Shown: in pieces, positions 18,085 through 25,418 of the stretch
Layout of the letters: every line of letters starts with the position of its first letter
Numbering within the stretch: the stretch's first letter is position 1
Source of the DNA: an uncultured Clostridia bacterium
Lineage (GTDB): Bacteria > Bacillota > Clostridia > Oscillospirales > Acutalibacteraceae
Reading direction: 5' to 3'
NCBI GenBank assembly: GCA_945912145.1
Contig: CAMEBF010000009.1
Coordinates: forward strand, 1 to 64,000
Length of the DNA: 64,000 nucleotides
The notes under the pieces: model-generated
What the model saw: only the letters and a program-made list of their open reading frames with translations
Databases searched by the model: none
What the model was told of the DNA's origin: nothing
Made by a program: the position numbers and the translations under genes

Positions 18085-18785
18085 AAACTTACCCCCTTAA
18101 TCGGGACATAGCAAAGTACAGCGTTCTGTTGCTTCCAGTACGGCGGCTTGATAGCGTATCTCATGACCGGATAGCCGCTCAAATCATATTGCCGTGCCCA
18201 CTCGCTGTCTACCGGTACCGGACGCATAAGACCATATTCCGGGTGCCAAAAGCTGTAGTCTTCACTTATGTTCTCAACATCCCATTGCTTAACGATTCCG
18301 TATCCGGCACTATTCTTTTTCGCCAAAGCCGGAATCATATTCAGCAGCTCGATCAGCTCGTTTTTATGCCCACGGCAATAAAATGTAACGACGCCATCTT
18401 TTACGGTACGAATGATATTTGGTATCCGGTACGCGCGGTATATACCTTGGCTGTCGCTTATTACTCCCTTGTCGGCGTCGAGGTGTCCTAACTTATCGGC
18501 GTTGAAAAAATTCGGCTTCTTATTCAGATACTCGACAGAATTTCCCTCTTCCTCGTATATTCCCTTGCTCGCAGACCATATATTTTGATGGTACTGTCTG
18601 AAAGGTAAACCGATGTGACCATCATACACTCTGTCTCCGTGCCCCTCAAGGACTTGAGGGGCGTGCTTATAGAACCATGCGTGGTAGACGATGCTGTCGA
18701 GCATCAATATTCCATCTGCGCTGTTAATTCTTCCGTCAAGAAGATGCGCTGTCACCTTTAGCGGAACTGTTGGTCTTTTTGCCAT
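18081..18785 (-). CDS. csf3: Type IV CRISPR-associated protein Csf3 (Cas5)
   Basis: 234 residues. The N-terminus LKVTAHLLDGRINSADGILM followed by LDSIVYHAWF (10-38) is the Csf3 beta1-alpha1 pattern. KKNSAGYGIVKQWDVE (156-171) is the Gly-rich loop of RAMP/Cas5 proteins and LMRPVPVD (186-193) the typical Csf3 terminal motif. Csf3 caps the crRNA 5' handle in the effector complex. The start is preceded by AAGGAGG and lies inside the csf2 3' end (50-bp overlap). No Cas6-like catalytic His cluster is visible. Confidence 0.82.
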   Translation of the reverse strand: MAKRPTVPLKVTAHLLDGRINSADGILMLDSIVYHAWFYKHAPQVLEGHGDRVYDGHIGLPFRQYHQNIWSASKGIYEEEGNSVEYLNKKPNFFNADKLGHLDADKGVISDSQGIYRAYRIPNIIRTVKDGVVTFYCRGHKNELIELLNMIPALAKKNSAGYGIVKQWDVENISEDYSFWHPEYGLMRPVPVDSEWARQYDLSGYPVMRYAIKPPYWKQQNAVLCYVPIKGVSF

Positions 18786-19638
18786 CTTTCTTTCCTGCCT
18801 CCTTGAGCAGATATATGAATTCTGTTTGTTCGGACTTTATATGGTTCTCGTAATTCTCGATGAGGTTCGCAACCTCAGTAGACATTTGAATTTCTCCGTT
18901 CTTCACGGATATATCATCGTCTACAGTAGCATCAAACAACCCAAAACCTTTTGCTGACATACCGCCGAGACGAGGAACCATAAACCATTGCCGCAGTCCG
19001 GCAAAGAACGCGCCGAGCTCAAGGTCTGTCGTTCCGTCAAGGAATATGAGCGTCTGAACGAACTCCGTACCTGCCGCCATGTACTCAACCTCAAAACGCA
19101 TCTGCGTAGAAGCCTTTCCTTTTTTCTCATCGTCCGGGTTTTCAATAAACTTTGACTTCATGTCATTTTTGCTGTCGTCCATTCTGGTAAACTCAATCGT
19201 ATCGAGGAACTCTCTCCATGAATGACCGGTTATATTTTCGCCGGTCATATCGGCTGTTTCATCACACACAGGATATGCAAATCCGGCAAGCAGTTTCCCC
19301 TGCATAATCATCGTTCCAAGTCCACCGCCGAGCAGAGAAACAGACGGAAAATGTTCACGGACGAGCTTCGACCGCTCGACATCGTCTTTCATTGTTCCGG
19401 ATATGTTGCCGCCGCTGAAAAGAATGTGGAATACCTCTTTGTCAACCTTTGTCCCAAGAAGCGTAAGCATATGCAGCGCGATACTGTCCAGGAGCTGTCC
19501 TCTTATGCTATTCCCTGTGATTACCGGAATCTTTCCGTTGCTCGTATTGATCATGTTGAAATAGCTTCCTGCGCTCGCTGTTTCTCCGATGTGGGAAACG
19601 GGAGCGGTCATGGTGTACTTAATCGTCTTCTTCATCAT
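18736..19638 (-). CDS. csf2: Type IV CRISPR-associated protein Csf2 (Cas7)
   Basis: 300 residues from the ATG at 19638, chosen because AAGGAG lies nine bases upstream; an upstream in-frame start at 19665 lacks a site. RAMP/Cas7 features are TAPVSHIGETASAG (10-23), GNSIRG (42-47), SLLGGGLGT (101-109), QMRFEVEYMAAGTEF (about 179-193) and PRLGGMSAKGFG (222-233). The Lys-rich C-terminal tail is probably disordered. Cas7 forms the backbone that wraps the guide RNA. It overlaps the genes on both sides. Confidence 0.82.
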   Translation of the reverse strand: MMKKTIKYTMTAPVSHIGETASAGSYFNMINTSNGKIPVITGNSIRGQLLDSIALHMLTLLGTKVDKEVFHILFSGGNISGTMKDDVERSKLVREHFPSVSLLGGGLGTMIMQGKLLAGFAYPVCDETADMTGENITGHSWREFLDTIEFTRMDDSKNDMKSKFIENPDDEKKGKASTQMRFEVEYMAAGTEFVQTLIFLDGTTDLELGAFFAGLRQWFMVPRLGGMSAKGFGLFDATVDDDISVKNGEIQMSTEVANLIENYENHIKSEQTEFIYLLKEAGKKDGKKTNSSAKGDSASS

Positions 19639-20053
19639 ATTCGGGTTCTCCTTCCATTTTTTCACGCTGTAATCGTTCTCTGATCAGCATAATTAAATAC
19701 TGTGCTTCTCTCTCGAACAGCGGGAGCAGATCATCATCTCCAATGATATCAAGCCTGTAATCCTTAATGCTGTCGCTCATAATCAGCTCTCCGGTCTCCG
19801 GCATAATGACCGGTTCATCTGTGCTCAAGAATTTCGGCTTTACGCTTTGAATTTTCGCCTTGTGGCAAAATTCCTGTACGAACTCGGCTGTCGTTCGGCT
19901 CTTCAGGCACGCGGCTCTCATGAACGAACCAAACCGATTCCATGTGTCAACGCCGTTCAACGGGCTGTTCTTGTCTCTGCTCTTATACATCGCGTAAAGA
20001 ATCAAAGCCGCTCTCGCGTGGTTTGTGCTGTCAGTATCGAATTTAAGTTGCAT
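19619..20053 (-). CDS. Cas11-like small subunit of the type IV locus
   Basis: 144 residues, mostly helical (HARAALILYAMYKSRDK ... LFEREAQYLIMLIRERLQREK), ending in an acidic tail. GGAGG stands seven bases before the ATG. The gene lies between csf1 and csf2 and overlaps both (52 and 20 bp). Position, size and helicity match the Cas11-type small subunit of type IV-B loci. There is no sequence motif to prove it, so identity rests on synteny. Confidence 0.65.
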   Translation of the reverse strand: MQLKFDTDSTNHARAALILYAMYKSRDKNSPLNGVDTWNRFGSFMRAACLKSRTTAEFVQEFCHKAKIQSVKPKFLSTDEPVIMPETGELIMSDSIKDYRLDIIGDDDLLPLFEREAQYLIMLIRERLQREKMEGEPEYDEEDD

Positions 20054-20700
20054 ATTGCTTCCTCCTCTGAAATTTCTAACTTTTGTCCGCAGTAAAGCGG
20101 AATCTGTATTTCCCTGCTGAAATTCAGCTCCTTTTGTAATAGTTTTATAGCTTCAAAACCTACTTTCTGAACAATATCAAAACGGATTTCACCTCTTTTC
20201 AACTGATCTTTCGACTGACCCAATACCTGCAGGTTTTCGACGAAACTGAACAAATACTTCATTCGGTCACAGGTCGTATATATTGTCTCGGTTTCGAGAT
20301 TTACGGCAAACCGGTTGCTGCTGTAATTGGTTTCGGCCTTGTAGAAAAGATGCTTTTTTTGCGTGGTAGTAATAATGAATTTGAATGGTGGTTTTTGCGG
20401 CTTCGTCAACTCGTCACGAATCTGTCTGATGTTGATCAGCCTGACTCCGTCCGGGTCGATGATGTAGTTGTAGAAATAAATGCTGAACAATGCGCTGCAT
20501 GACTCGCATATATAGTCATCAACATATGCCCAGTCTGTGAATTTTGAGGAAACGATATCCTTGATATAAACTCCGCTGTCGTAATGCTTACGGCAAATAG
20601 GACATTCAAAACAAACAGACCTTATCTGGTACTCTTTTGTTTTTATGATTTTTTCGATGTCGTTTCCGTCACCATCTCTTGTCTGATAGTATAACTCCAT
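20002..20700 (-). CDS. csf1: Type IV CRISPR-associated protein Csf1 (large-subunit-like, zinc finger)
   Basis: 232 residues. A zinc-finger pair C33-P-I-C36 and C65-E-S-C68 lies in the N-terminal third, as in Csf1 (the reduced Cas8-like subunit of type IV). The rest is mixed alpha/beta and ends in a helical region (FEAIKLLQKELNFSREIQIP). It is the first gene of the csf operon and its ATG is 2 bp from the HTH gene stop. The family call relies on the zinc finger, size and the strong csf2/csf3/cysH context. Confidence 0.75.
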   Translation of the reverse strand: MELYYQTRDGDGNDIEKIIKTKEYQIRSVCFECPICRKHYDSGVYIKDIVSSKFTDWAYVDDYICESCSALFSIYFYNYIIDPDGVRLINIRQIRDELTKPQKPPFKFIITTTQKKHLFYKAETNYSSNRFAVNLETETIYTTCDRMKYLFSFVENLQVLGQSKDQLKRGEIRFDIVQKVGFEAIKLLQKELNFSREIQIPLYCGQKLEISEEEAICNLNSILTAQTTRERL

Positions 20701-20701
20701 A

Positions 20702-20935
20702 TCATATACTCCCGTTTCCTATGCCGGCAATAATATAATTCATATCAGCACCCATCTTAGAAAGCTTCTGAAGATAATAGGTGCTTGGAACACACGCATA
20801 CGATTTCCATGAATAAAACAGATTCTTTGGTATCCCGAGCTTTTTTAATGATTTGCTCACATTTCTATTCCCGATTTTCCCGTTAATAAATTCAACTGCT
20901 CTTTCACAGATAGAAAAGTCTGAAAGGTGTTGCAT
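20702..20935 (-). CDS. Small CI/XRE-type helix-turn-helix protein heading the csf operon
   Basis: 77 residues. VSKSLKKLGIPKNLFYSWK (26-44) is a helix-turn-helix, and YYLQKLSKMGADMNYIIAG resembles the end of CI-type HTH domains. It has no dimerisation or protease domain. With 1 bp between its stop and the csf1 start it is almost certainly co-translated with csf1. It could be an autoregulator of the csf genes or a general phage regulator. Confidence 0.65.
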   Translation of the reverse strand: MQHLSDFSICERAVEFINGKIGNRNVSKSLKKLGIPKNLFYSWKSYACVPSTYYLQKLSKMGADMNYIIAGIGNGSI

Positions 20936-20965
20936 AATTCATTCCCTCCTGGTATGTTTTCCGCT

Positions 20966-21316
20966 TCATTCTTCACGCTCCCTCAACACTCGTTCCGCGT
21001 CATCTCTCGTTAAAAATATTTCATCGATGTCATACTCCATGAAATCTGATAAACAAGCATTTACGCATGATTCTGTGATTACGAAATATTCAACTGTCCG
21101 TTCTTCGACTTTGTTATCGCCAATAACATACACCGTATCCCCGACCTTGCACGGCGGCACGATGACGCCGTTGGCGAGAAGTAAGTCGGCTACTCTTGAC
21201 TCATAACAACTTTCTAAATCTGCATATTTGCAATTTTCGTCACAAATGTATGAACTTGGGCAACTACCTTGTTTTAGAATTTCAATCAGCCGATCCCGCT
21301 CAATGTACTCAGTCAT
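20966..21316 (-). CDS. Phage hypothetical protein with Cys-rich N-terminus
   Basis: 116 residues. MTEYIERDRLIEILKQG, a Cys cluster (CPSSYICDENCKYADLESC) and CKVGDTVYVI form a pattern frequent in clostridial phage early regions. A metal site is possible and the function unknown. It overlaps the upstream gene by 4 bp. Confidence 0.6.
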   Translation of the reverse strand: MTEYIERDRLIEILKQGSCPSSYICDENCKYADLESCYESRVADLLLANGVIVPPCKVGDTVYVIGDNKVEERTVEYFVITESCVNACLSDFMEYDIDEIFLTRDDAERVLREREE

Positions 21317-21510
21317 CTGTGAACACCTATCCTTCCTTTTCCTTGAATCGGCCTAAATGCTTCACGACAACCATCTGGATCACCACACCCAGGCCAAAAA
21401 CCACAACGACAAAACCGATTGTCCGAAGCATCATCAACGTCCAGATGATCACAGATGTCACATTGATACGCTCGGATTTTTTGATGATTGTTTTTGCAAT
21501 ACTCAGCCAT
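21313..21510 (-). CDS. Small Cys-rich phage protein
   Basis: 65 residues from the ATG at 21510 (MAEYCKNNHQKIRAYQCDIC), which has AGGAGG seven bases upstream. Paired Cys (CDIC, CRCGFWPGC) suggest a zinc-binding fold. The start lies inside the end of the broken Lar gene, so it would be translated by coupling in the intact phage. Function is not recognised. Confidence 0.55.
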   Translation of the reverse strand: MAEYCKNNHQKIRAYQCDICDHLDVDDASDNRFCRCGFWPGCGDPDGCREAFRPIQGKGRIGVHR

Positions 21511-21687
21511 TGTCAGCCCTCCTGTTCCATGCTTCGATTGCTTTTTCTCTGGTGTCATAATTCCAAGTTCTCGGAATTACTTCACACGAACCTCTTGTCA
21601 TTTCACATTTTACCCACCAATCGTCGTTAAATTACGGATAGTTGCTTCACCGCCGCAGAACGGGCACGGTTTCAACTCAGTCGGCAT
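21503..21687 (-). pseudogene. Lar-family restriction alleviation protein, frameshifted
   Basis: The N-terminal part MPTELKPCPFCGGEATIRN reads in one frame and stops at a TAA. The rest, WWVKCEMTRGSCEVIPRTW...AIEAWNRRADNG, continues in the next frame. Both together are a typical Lar zinc-ribbon protein of ~61 residues. One missing T in a T-run near 21629-21631 (TTT where TTTT would restore the frame) explains the break. It may be a true mutation or a sequencing error. Lar proteins lessen type I restriction. Confidence 0.75.
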
Positions 21688-21922
21688 TGTTTTCATCTCC
21701 TTTCGGCGGTTCGGGAAGCGGCTGCCAATGGGTAACATCGTAACAAACACATTCACAATCAGAATATTCAAAAAAGTCAAAACCGTCAGAAAACAAAACA
21801 GTAGGAATAATTGCGTCTTTTATCATCACGATAACTTCAAAATTTTCGTCTGGATGAATTTTCTCGAATTCTTTGTATTCATCAATCGGCAGCCTGTCCT
21901 TGACGCTGATCCAGTTGCTCAT
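21677..21922 (-). CDS. DUF551 domain phage protein
   Basis: 81 residues. It starts with SNWISVKDRLP and ends with VTHWQPLPEPP, the two conserved blocks of DUF551. This family is common in the early regions of phages of Gram-positive and Gram-negative hosts. Its function is unknown. It overlaps both neighbours slightly. Confidence 0.8.
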   Translation of the reverse strand: MSNWISVKDRLPIDEYKEFEKIHPDENFEVIVMIKDAIIPTVLFSDGFDFFEYSDCECVCYDVTHWQPLPEPPKGDENNAD

Positions 21923-22095
21923 TCTTCCTCAACCTCGCTTTCAAGCCATATTTTAATGTACTCTGTGCAACAAAATTGAGCATCATTAATAGGGCATGAA
22001 TTACAATTCTGAAGAATACAACAAATACTAATTTCTGCAAAGAGATTCGCCATATCCTCAATGCTCATAGTCTTGATTCGTTCGTAATTCGTCAT
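21919..22095 (-). CDS. Small Cys-containing phage protein
   Basis: 58 residues from the ATG at 22095 (MTNYERIKTMSIEDMANLFAE), preferred over a GTG nine bases upstream because AAAGGA is better spaced. CCILQNCNSCPI...CC suggests metal binding. The sequence type is common in clostridial prophages; function unknown. Confidence 0.6.
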   Translation of the reverse strand: MTNYERIKTMSIEDMANLFAEISICCILQNCNSCPINDAQFCCTEYIKIWLESEVEEE

Positions 22096-22116
22096 TTTCT
22101 GCACCGTCCTTTCTTC

Positions 22117-23016
22117 TCACAGGTCATATTCGTATCTCAAATCGTCAAGGATTTCCGCGATTGTGATCTGCTGTTTGTATGTCGGTTTGATTTCACCCAT
22201 CCACCAAGCGAATACTTCTTCGCCTGTTTTCCAATCACTTTTTCGCTCATTCTGATCAATCATTCTCTGAAATGCGTGTATGTACATTTGCTTGTACTTC
22301 GGATAACGATCAAACTCAAAATACCGTTTCTTATTTACCATCGGACAGCCGATACAGCCAACGCGATCAAATCCGCATTTATACAACGGATTCGATTCGC
22401 AGCCGTAATGGCTCAGAAATTCCCACACATCGGATTCAGTCCAGTCAATGATCGGATTGATGATGACCTTACCCTGACGAATACACTGCTCGACAATTTC
22501 ACGATTTTCAGTATTGTCGTTATTCAGAATCAACTGCTCCGCGTCGAGCTTAACTCGTTTATTGGTGTATTTTTCGTTCGATTCAAAGAACTTCCTGCTT
22601 TCTCTATTTCTTGATTCTTCTCTCCTTACGCCAGTAACAATCACTCTATCGTTACCGTTACGCTCTTTGAGTTCAGAACAGCAATAACGAACAAGACGAG
22701 TAGGCGGCATTTTCTTCTTTACGATCAGATCCCACATAGTCGTATCCGGATATCTGATATTGATTCCGGGAATCTGACGGACATATCGAACAGTTTCAGG
22801 CGCGTCGGCCGTTGTATGATTGTGCCACAATTCATGTTTAACGCCGGCGAGATCACACAATATCCGAATCACATCACTGTCCTTTCCTCCTGAATACGCG
22901 ACATAATACGGCTTGTCGCTTCTGCCGGTTTCAATCGGTGCCATCATTTTCAGATTCATGATCGCCAATTCGACCTTGTCGATTTTCCCGTAAATGGTAT
23001 TTTCTATCAGGCTCAT
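22117..23016 (-). CDS. Phosphoadenosine phosphosulfate reductase-family protein (FeS type)
   Basis: 299 residues. The PP-loop is SGGKDS (42-47). C112/C113 (YCCSELK) and C221-x-x-C224 (GCIGCPM) form the four-Cys set that binds a 4Fe-4S cluster in CysH enzymes. GVRREESRNRES follows the usual binding loop. Phage members of this family are frequent near replication genes and may modify nucleic acid or sulfur compounds; the substrate is not deducible. It is clearly distinct from the cluster-less paralogue at 17311-18084. Confidence 0.8.
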   Translation of the reverse strand: MSLIENTIYGKIDKVELAIMNLKMMAPIETGRSDKPYYVAYSGGKDSDVIRILCDLAGVKHELWHNHTTADAPETVRYVRQIPGINIRYPDTTMWDLIVKKKMPPTRLVRYCCSELKERNGNDRVIVTGVRREESRNRESRKFFESNEKYTNKRVKLDAEQLILNNDNTENREIVEQCIRQGKVIINPIIDWTESDVWEFLSHYGCESNPLYKCGFDRVGCIGCPMVNKKRYFEFDRYPKYKQMYIHAFQRMIDQNERKSDWKTGEEVFAWWMGEIKPTYKQQITIAEILDDLRYEYDL

Positions 23017-23027
23017 AATTAACCTCC

Positions 23028-23279
23028 CTACTGAATCACGATCCCATATTCATCGCGAAGGATTTGCTCGAGATCGTCCAGATTGATATATCCTTTGTTG
23101 ATGCTGTCCGCGCGATCCTCGATCGAACGGATAATCTGATGCACCTTTTGGCGCCCATATCCGTATTTGTCGGTTAGAACAGACGCCAAAGCAATCAGAA
23201 TGACACGCGTCGAATTGTAAACAGCGTTCCACTTGATTTTTTCCGCTTCGGACTTCGCCTGTGATGCCAGACATTTCAT
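23028..23279 (-). CDS. Phage hypothetical protein
   Basis: 83 residues, helical, with KYGYGRQKVHQIIRSIEDRA. Similar short proteins lie beside dnaB in clostridial prophages. The start overlaps the upstream stop as ATGA. No function can be assigned. Confidence 0.6.
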   Translation of the reverse strand: MKCLASQAKSEAEKIKWNAVYNSTRVILIALASVLTDKYGYGRQKVHQIIRSIEDRADSINKGYINLDDLEQILRDEYGIVIQ

Positions 23280-23503
23280 TCCCCATCACCTGACCAATCC
23301 AAAGCCTGTCCACAGTTGCCGCAGAACGTTGATTTATTCATTAATACCACTTGGCACACCGGACATCGATCGAATCCGTAATAGCGGTGTTCCGGGCGCG
23401 GCTTCATCGGCAATCTCTTTTTCAATGATTCATACACCAGATCGCAATACGGCATATCGCCGTTGCCGTCGTAGAATATGATCGCTTTTTCTATATCGTT
23501 CAT
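23276..23503 (-). CDS. Phage zinc-ribbon protein
   Basis: 75 residues. CPVC (47-50) and CGNCG near 62-66 form a zinc ribbon at the C-terminus. The N-terminal half is short and soluble. It overlaps dnaB by 4 bp. It may bind nucleic acid; the role is unknown. Confidence 0.65.
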   Translation of the reverse strand: MNDIEKAIIFYDGNGDMPYCDLVYESLKKRLPMKPRPEHRYYGFDRCPVCQVVLMNKSTFCGNCGQALDWSGDGE

Positions 23504-24750
23504 GTTGTTTCTCCTATCTCTTCCGGTGCAAACAGCTGATACTGTCCCCAGAAATTCATATGGAATTCTCCTGTGATTCCCTCTTTGTTTTTTACCAGAT
23601 ACAATTTTTTCCGGCAGACCTCGCAGTCTTCGTCAAGCGGATTTTTCGGATTCAGCAGCAGGATCGCGTCGGCGTCCTGTTCGATCTGTCCCGATTCCCG
23701 CAGGTCTGACATCGACGGCTTGTCCGGGTCTGCCTGACGGTTCATCTGCGCGACCGCGATGACCGCGATTTTGTCACGCTGAGCGAGTGTGTGCAGCGCC
23801 TTGGAGATCGCCGTCGCCTTTTCGTACTGCGTCTTGTTGTCCGATTCGACTAGCGTCAGATAGTCGATGAATATGACGTCGGACTTGAGCTGCAATGCTG
23901 TTGATCGGATTTTATTCACGTCCCAACCGGCAGCCGATGCGACTTTTAAAGAGCAGTTCTCTGCCGCATAGATAGAAAAATCGTTGATCTTCTTCCAGAC
24001 CTCCGGCGGCGCGGTTTTCAGCGTTCGGTTTTTGATGTCTCCGAACGGCGTCCGCGATCCGTTTGCCACGATTCTTTCATAAATCTTGCGGCTTTCTGTT
24101 TCAAGGGAAAAATACGTCACGTTCATCTGCTTTGCCATATTCATCGCCAACTGGATCGTCAGCGCCGTTTTACCGCTCGATGGACGGCCGCCGATCACGA
24201 CATAATCGCCTCGGCTGATTTTCAGGTGTTTGTCAACGGTCGAAAGACCCGTCTCGATGTACTTTTCGTCCGAATACTGCCATGCGATGAATTCCGCGTG
24301 CAGTTCCGGCAACGTTTTGACGTCCGTCGTCCCTCTGCCGTCGATGCGCTTGAGCGAGATCAAGAGCGATTCCCGGATTTCCGCCGGCGTCATGATGTCG
24401 ATTTCCGACAGCAGCGCGTAGGCGTCGCTTTTCAGTTCGCGCATCATTGCGCTTTCGGCGATCATGCGGATATGCGCTTTGTAGTTGTGAACGATAGCAC
24501 CGGACTGGTAGCAGTTGTACAACAGCTCTTTGTAGGCGCCCTTGTCGCCGCCGAGCTCGTAGAGCACCGTGAGCGGGTCAATCGTCTTTCCCTCCGTCCA
24601 GAGAGAAGCGCATACGCTGTAGATTCTGCCGAGAGAACTGTCAAAAAAATCATCTGCCGACAGTTCCGTCATGCATTCCGCCATGATTTCCGGCTGTTTC
24701 AGAATTTCTCCGATCAAGGCGTATTCGGTGTCGTAAATATTCGCGTTCAT
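23500..24750 (-). CDS. dnaB: Replicative DNA helicase, DnaB type
   Basis: 416 residues. The N-terminal helical domain (YALIGEILKQPEIM) and the RecA-like helicase domain are present, with Walker A GGRPSSGKT (187-195), Walker B VIFIDYLTLV, and the C-terminal RESGQIEQDADAILLL. It is slightly shorter than chromosomal DnaB (~450). It is the phage replicative helicase, loaded by the replisome organizer encoded just upstream (ATGA overlap). Confidence 0.9.
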   Translation of the reverse strand: MNANIYDTEYALIGEILKQPEIMAECMTELSADDFFDSSLGRIYSVCASLWTEGKTIDPLTVLYELGGDKGAYKELLYNCYQSGAIVHNYKAHIRMIAESAMMRELKSDAYALLSEIDIMTPAEIRESLLISLKRIDGRGTTDVKTLPELHAEFIAWQYSDEKYIETGLSTVDKHLKISRGDYVVIGGRPSSGKTALTIQLAMNMAKQMNVTYFSLETESRKIYERIVANGSRTPFGDIKNRTLKTAPPEVWKKINDFSIYAAENCSLKVASAAGWDVNKIRSTALQLKSDVIFIDYLTLVESDNKTQYEKATAISKALHTLAQRDKIAVIAVAQMNRQADPDKPSMSDLRESGQIEQDADAILLLNPKNPLDEDCEVCRKKLYLVKNKEGITGEFHMNFWGQYQLFAPEEIGETT

Positions 24751-25418
24751 GTCAGCACCTTTCTTTCTGCTTCTTTGTTCGTCCTTACACCGTCCCGGCG
24801 CATCCAGGACAACAGCACCGCATAATGGGACTTGTATTCCTTTCCGCTCGATTCGATGAACATGGAAACACGGTCTATGTATTCATCAACAGTTTCTTTC
24901 GGGTAAACGGTCAGCAGCTTTTCCTTTTCAGCGTCCGTCAGGAACACGTTCAAAAACGTCCCGTGCGGGGTCTTCCCCTCTCTCACTCTTACAATCTCTT
25001 CATTCTTACAATCTATAGGTGTTGTCGGTTCGTTGTCACCTTTTTGTCGGTTCTTTGTCGGTTCTTTGTCACTTATCTTGTCGGCAGACTGATACCTATC
25101 GTAGTTGACAACGCTATATACCGTGGTTTTTCCGATTTTTCTACTTGTCACTTCTCCTGTCGATTTTAAGTGTTCAATCGCAGTTCGGACATTGCGAACA
25201 CTCAACCCTGAATTCTTAGCCAAGAAGTCAAAAGAAGCGAGAACTTCGCCGCGATTTATGACAGAACCCTCGTATTTCTGCGGTTTTCGGTTTGCCAACA
25301 GGAGAAGATGAATAAAGACAAGCAATGTATTCGGATCATGGAACCACTCCCAATCCATCAGCGAGTAGAAAATCTTCAGGTAGATTTTTTTCTTGATGTC
25401 CTCGTCCACTTTTCTCAC
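24747..25418 (-). CDS. Phage replication initiator/replisome organizer
   Basis: 223 residues. The N-terminal winged-helix region (FDFLAKNSGLSVRNVRTAIEHL, about 68-89) binds DNA. A Lys/Asp/Thr-rich linker (about 120-135) coincides with the iteron-like repeats. The C-terminal ~80 residues resemble DnaD-like helicase-loading segments (YKSHYAVLLSWMRRDG). It stands directly before dnaB, as in many Gram-positive phages, and is expected to bind the origin inside its own gene. Confidence 0.7.
   Translation of the reverse strand: MRKVDEDIKKKIYLKIFYSLMDWEWFHDPNTLLVFIHLLLLANRKPQKYEGSVINRGEVLASFDFLAKNSGLSVRNVRTAIEHLKSTGEVTSRKIGKTTVYSVVNYDRYQSADKISDKEPTKNRQKGDNEPTTPIDCKNEEIVRVREGKTPHGTFLNVFLTDAEKEKLLTVYPKETVDEYIDRVSMFIESSGKEYKSHYAVLLSWMRRDGVRTNKEAERKVLT
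25022..25084. repeat. Iteron-like array, candidate phage replication origin
   Basis: TTGTCGGTTC occurs at 25022, 25044 and 25055, and the variant TTGTCAC at 25033 and 25066. The spacing is exactly 11 bp, with a sixth TTGTCGG at 25078. The repeats lie in the linker-coding part of the replisome organizer gene, where lambda O- and gp38-type origins are found. An AT-richer stretch follows at 24995-25020. Confidence 0.6.
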
